Shown: in pieces, positions 51,404 to 53,197 of the stretch
Layout of the letters: each line of letters begins with the position of its first letter
Numbering within the stretch: position 1 is the stretch's first letter
From: Halanaerobium saccharolyticum
Lineage (GTDB): Bacteria > Bacillota > Halanaerobiia > Halanaerobiales > Halanaerobiaceae
Assembly (NCBI RefSeq): GCF_003053565.1
Contig: NZ_QAXS01000023.1
Location: forward strand, 1-53,197
Length of the DNA: 53,197 bases
Direction of reading: 5' to 3'
The notes under the pieces: model-generated
What the model saw: the letters and a program-made list of their open reading frames with translations, nothing else
The model's database searches: none
Told to the model about the DNA's origin: nothing
Program-made: the position numbers and the translations under genes

Positions 51404-51940
51404 CTAGGGCTGGGGATTTTCTTCGTATTTTGCAATATAGGGTAAATTTCTGTATCTTTCCTGATAATCCAGACCATATCCAACGACAAAATTATCTTCA
51501 ATTTCAAAGCCAGTATATTCAACTGGCAGATCCAGCAGCTTATCTTCATTAATATGGAGTAGGGTACAGATACTGATATTTTTAGGACTGCGTGCACCTA
51601 AATTTTTAAGCAGATAGCTGTGAGTCAAGCCGGTTCTAATTATGTTTTCAATAATTAAAACTTCTTTACCAGCAATACTAAATTCTAAATCTCTGGTTAC
51701 CCTGATAATACCTGAGTTGTCTTTGTCTGCATAATGATTTAGTTCAAGAAAATCAAGTTTGACAGGGAAATCTAATTTGCGGCTCAAATCGGTCATAAAA
51801 TAAAGCGAGCTTTTCAAAATGCTGACTAAAATTACCTCTTTGTCTTTAAAGTCCTGATTAATCTGAGCTGCCAGCTGGTCAATTCTTGCTGCTATTTCTT
51901 TTTCGGAAAGTATAATTTCACCTATATTATCTTTTTTCAT
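51404..51940 (-). CDS. Hypoxanthine phosphoribosyltransferase-like protein with altered PRPP loop
   Basis: A 178-aa type I phosphoribosyltransferase resembling Hpt, which salvages hypoxanthine and guanine. VSILKSSLYFMTDL matches the VLKGA-like loop, and the C-terminal VVGYGLDYQERYRNLPYIA is diagnostic of Hpt. However, the PRPP motif, normally VEDIIDTGLT, reads IENIIRTGLT. The two aspartates are Asn and Arg, and the second is the catalytic base of HPRT. Activity is therefore doubtful; a regulatory or altered-substrate role is possible. Its ATG directly abuts the stop of the kinase-like gene upstream, so they form a tight two-gene operon. Confidence 0.8.
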   Translation of the reverse strand: MKKDNIGEIILSEKEIAARIDQLAAQINQDFKDKEVILVSILKSSLYFMTDLSRKLDFPVKLDFLELNHYADKDNSGIIRVTRDLEFSIAGKEVLIIENIIRTGLTHSYLLKNLGARSPKNISICTLLHINEDKLLDLPVEYTGFEIEDNFVVGYGLDYQERYRNLPYIAKYEENPQP

Positions 51941-52903
51941 TTAATTTTCACCCCTGTCCAGCTCAAATTTTTCAGCAAGCTGTTCAAAATCTTTTTTATA
52001 AACAATTTTTATTTTGATATGAGGATAGAGCTCCTGCAGCAGCCTCACCTTTTTATTTTTTTCTGTTGTATATTTTCTTTTCATTGTTGTTAGTTCAACA
52101 TAGGTGTCATGTTCTGTCAGATAAAAATCAGGTCTAAAGGCCATGATCACATTACCTTCAGGATCCCATTCCAGTGGAAATTCACTTGGTTCATATTCCC
52201 ATTTGATATGATGCATATCTAAAATTTTAGCAAATTCCTTTTCGCTCTCATGGCCAAAGCTGCGCTGGCTTTCACTTTCAATTTCTTTTGCCTCTGCTTC
52301 GTTATTATCTTCCAGAGGCTTAGGGTTTTCTTTTTTGAGGTCAACTAAATTCATTAAAACAGAGAGACTCTCTTCCAGGTTGAGGCCATCTCGATTTAAA
52401 GTTAAATGATAGAGGGTCGTTTCTTCCCAGTCCAGATTATGAATTCGCCAGACATAGCGGCGGTGTTTTCGGTCAGCAAGCTCAAGTTCTCTGGCTGCTT
52501 CTTCGGGATGGAGACCATATTTTTTTTCTAATTCTTTGATTCTAAATTCCTCGCTGGCTACAACTTTAAAATGCAGAGCATAAGGATGGTTTTTAAAAAT
52601 AATCTGGGCCCCCAGACCTAAAATGAGGAGATTATTCTGTTCAGCTTCTTTTTTTAGTCTTTGAGCAAGATAATCAGCAAAGCTTATCTGCTCATCTTTT
52701 TCTGCTTTTGGATTAGCAATCTTAGTGTAGAATTTAGAACTCTGCTCCAGCATATGAAGCTGATGCTCATCGGCAACTTCGGGCAGCCAGTTTTTTAGAA
52801 CAAAACTGCGGTCGATCAATTTTAAGCCAAGTCTGTTGGCCAGTTCTTCAGCAATTTCTTCTCCCCCACTTGCTGTCTGCCTTGAAATTGTAATTATCTG
52901 CAT
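51941..52903 (-). CDS. Cytidylate kinase-like protein fused to a nuclease-like domain
   Basis: A 320-aa protein. Residues ~1-195 resemble the cytidylate kinase-like family (MQIITISRQTASGGEEIAEE, with an atypical P-loop SRQTASGGEE; LKLIDRSFVLKN; LGLGAQIIF; then an arginine-rich lid RKHRRYVWRIH). After an acidic linker, residues ~215-320 contain SEKEFAKILDMHHIKWEYEP, then FRPDFYLTEHDTYVELTTMK. The PD...(x)...E pattern resembles PD-(D/E)XK nucleases, although the usual ExK lysine is replaced (ELT), so catalysis is uncertain. ATG 52903 is used; AGAAGGTGG lies just upstream. It is cotranscribed with the HPRT-like gene. Confidence 0.75.
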   Translation of the reverse strand: MQIITISRQTASGGEEIAEELANRLGLKLIDRSFVLKNWLPEVADEHQLHMLEQSSKFYTKIANPKAEKDEQISFADYLAQRLKKEAEQNNLLILGLGAQIIFKNHPYALHFKVVASEEFRIKELEKKYGLHPEEAARELELADRKHRRYVWRIHNLDWEETTLYHLTLNRDGLNLEESLSVLMNLVDLKKENPKPLEDNNEAEAKEIESESQRSFGHESEKEFAKILDMHHIKWEYEPSEFPLEWDPEGNVIMAFRPDFYLTEHDTYVELTTMKRKYTTEKNKKVRLLQELYPHIKIKIVYKKDFEQLAEKFELDRGEN

Positions 52904-52912
52904 AAATTCCAC

Positions 52913-53197
52913 CTTCTTTCTTTAACTATATTATAGCATAAATAGCAGGAATAAACTATATTTTGCCCTTAAACACTAAAACGATTTCTAATATAAATGA
53001 ATAATTTTATAAATCTTAATTTTATAAATAAATAAAGGATTTTACCTAATTTTGCCTAATATATAAATATGAGAAGAAGAAAATAATATAGTTTTTCTAA
53101 CAGGTTATGTCAAAAAATCTATGAAAAAGTGATGTTGAAGACAGAATTTAGTTTTTAGAGTAAATTTTAATGGTTGGGATGACCGCATTGCCCTTGA
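52913..53197. other. AT-rich intergenic end of the window
   Basis: No gene is evident. On the minus strand TATAAT (complement of 52930-52935) is a likely -10 element for the kinase-like gene, with a poor -35. The last 30 bases are more GC-rich and may begin a feature outside the window. Confidence 0.4.

Overview
The window is low-GC bacterial DNA. Strong AGGAGG-type ribosome sites, TTGACA/TATAAT promoters with 17-bp spacers, a serine T-box, GlcT antitermination and B12-dependent ribonucleotide reductase place it in the Firmicutes. Two solute-binding proteins have signal peptides without a lipoprotein cysteine, as expected for free periplasmic proteins of a diderm. Together with the anaerobic sugar and lactate metabolism and acidic proteins, this suggests a halophilic fermenter of the Halanaerobiales (Halanaerobium-like); the assignment is inference.

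Layout. 0.1-4.7 kb: NifX/NifB-like protein, alanine dehydrogenase, alanine racemase, T-box-controlled serS. 5.0-8.2 kb: lower Entner-Doudoroff block (KDPG/KHG aldolase, two KDG kinases) with a large hairpin and a 65-bp tandem repeat between genes. 8.4-14.2 kb: class II ribonucleotide reductase, MATE exporter (frameshifted near its end), ABC exporter (ATPase frameshifted). 14.3-20.7 kb: J-domain co-chaperone, 2-hydroxyacid dehydrogenase, iron alcohol dehydrogenase, SMP-30 lactonase, YaaA, FGGY gluconokinase-like kinase. 20.8-23.3 kb: AT-rich accessory stretch with unrecognised genes, one carrying a PD-(D/E)XK-like core.

23.34-27.62 kb is the most interesting part. An intact tRNA-Ser(UGA) and a truncated copy of its 3' half share an 85-bp perfect direct repeat and bound a 4158-bp insertion. 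Its cargo is a DUF2294 protein, an SbtA-type bicarbonate transporter, an SbtB-like PII protein and an archaeal-type PEP carboxylase (broken by a one-base shift at a slippery sequence). It reads as a portable bicarbonate-uptake and bicarbonate-fixation module. No integrase was recognised.

27.8-32.6 kb: response regulator with a degenerate GGDEF-like domain, GntR/FCD regulator with candidate operators, D-mannonate dehydratase (its product KDG would feed the 5-8 kb kinases), orphan family 5 solute-binding protein. 32.8-38.0 kb: CPA2 antiporter, GntP-type permease, TSUP permease, Nudix hydrolase, and a P-loop kinase fused to an AlkD-like DNA glycosylase. 38.1-42.0 kb: iron-siderophore ABC operon behind a consensus promoter and palindrome. 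42.0-45.9 kb: EtfB/EtfA/FAD dehydrogenase operon resembling the flavin-bifurcating lactate dehydrogenase LctBCD, preceded by two FadR-family operators. 45.9-46.6 kb: GMC oxidoreductase remnant. 46.7-49.8 kb: GlcT-type antiterminator, PTS IICB and HPr, with two RAT boxes. 49.9-53.2 kb: an unknown protein, a sirtuin, and a minus-strand pair of an HPRT-like protein with an altered PRPP loop and a cytidylate kinase-like/nuclease-like fusion.

Three genes are each one base short in an A or T run, so sequencing error must be excluded before calling them pseudogenes or recoded genes.
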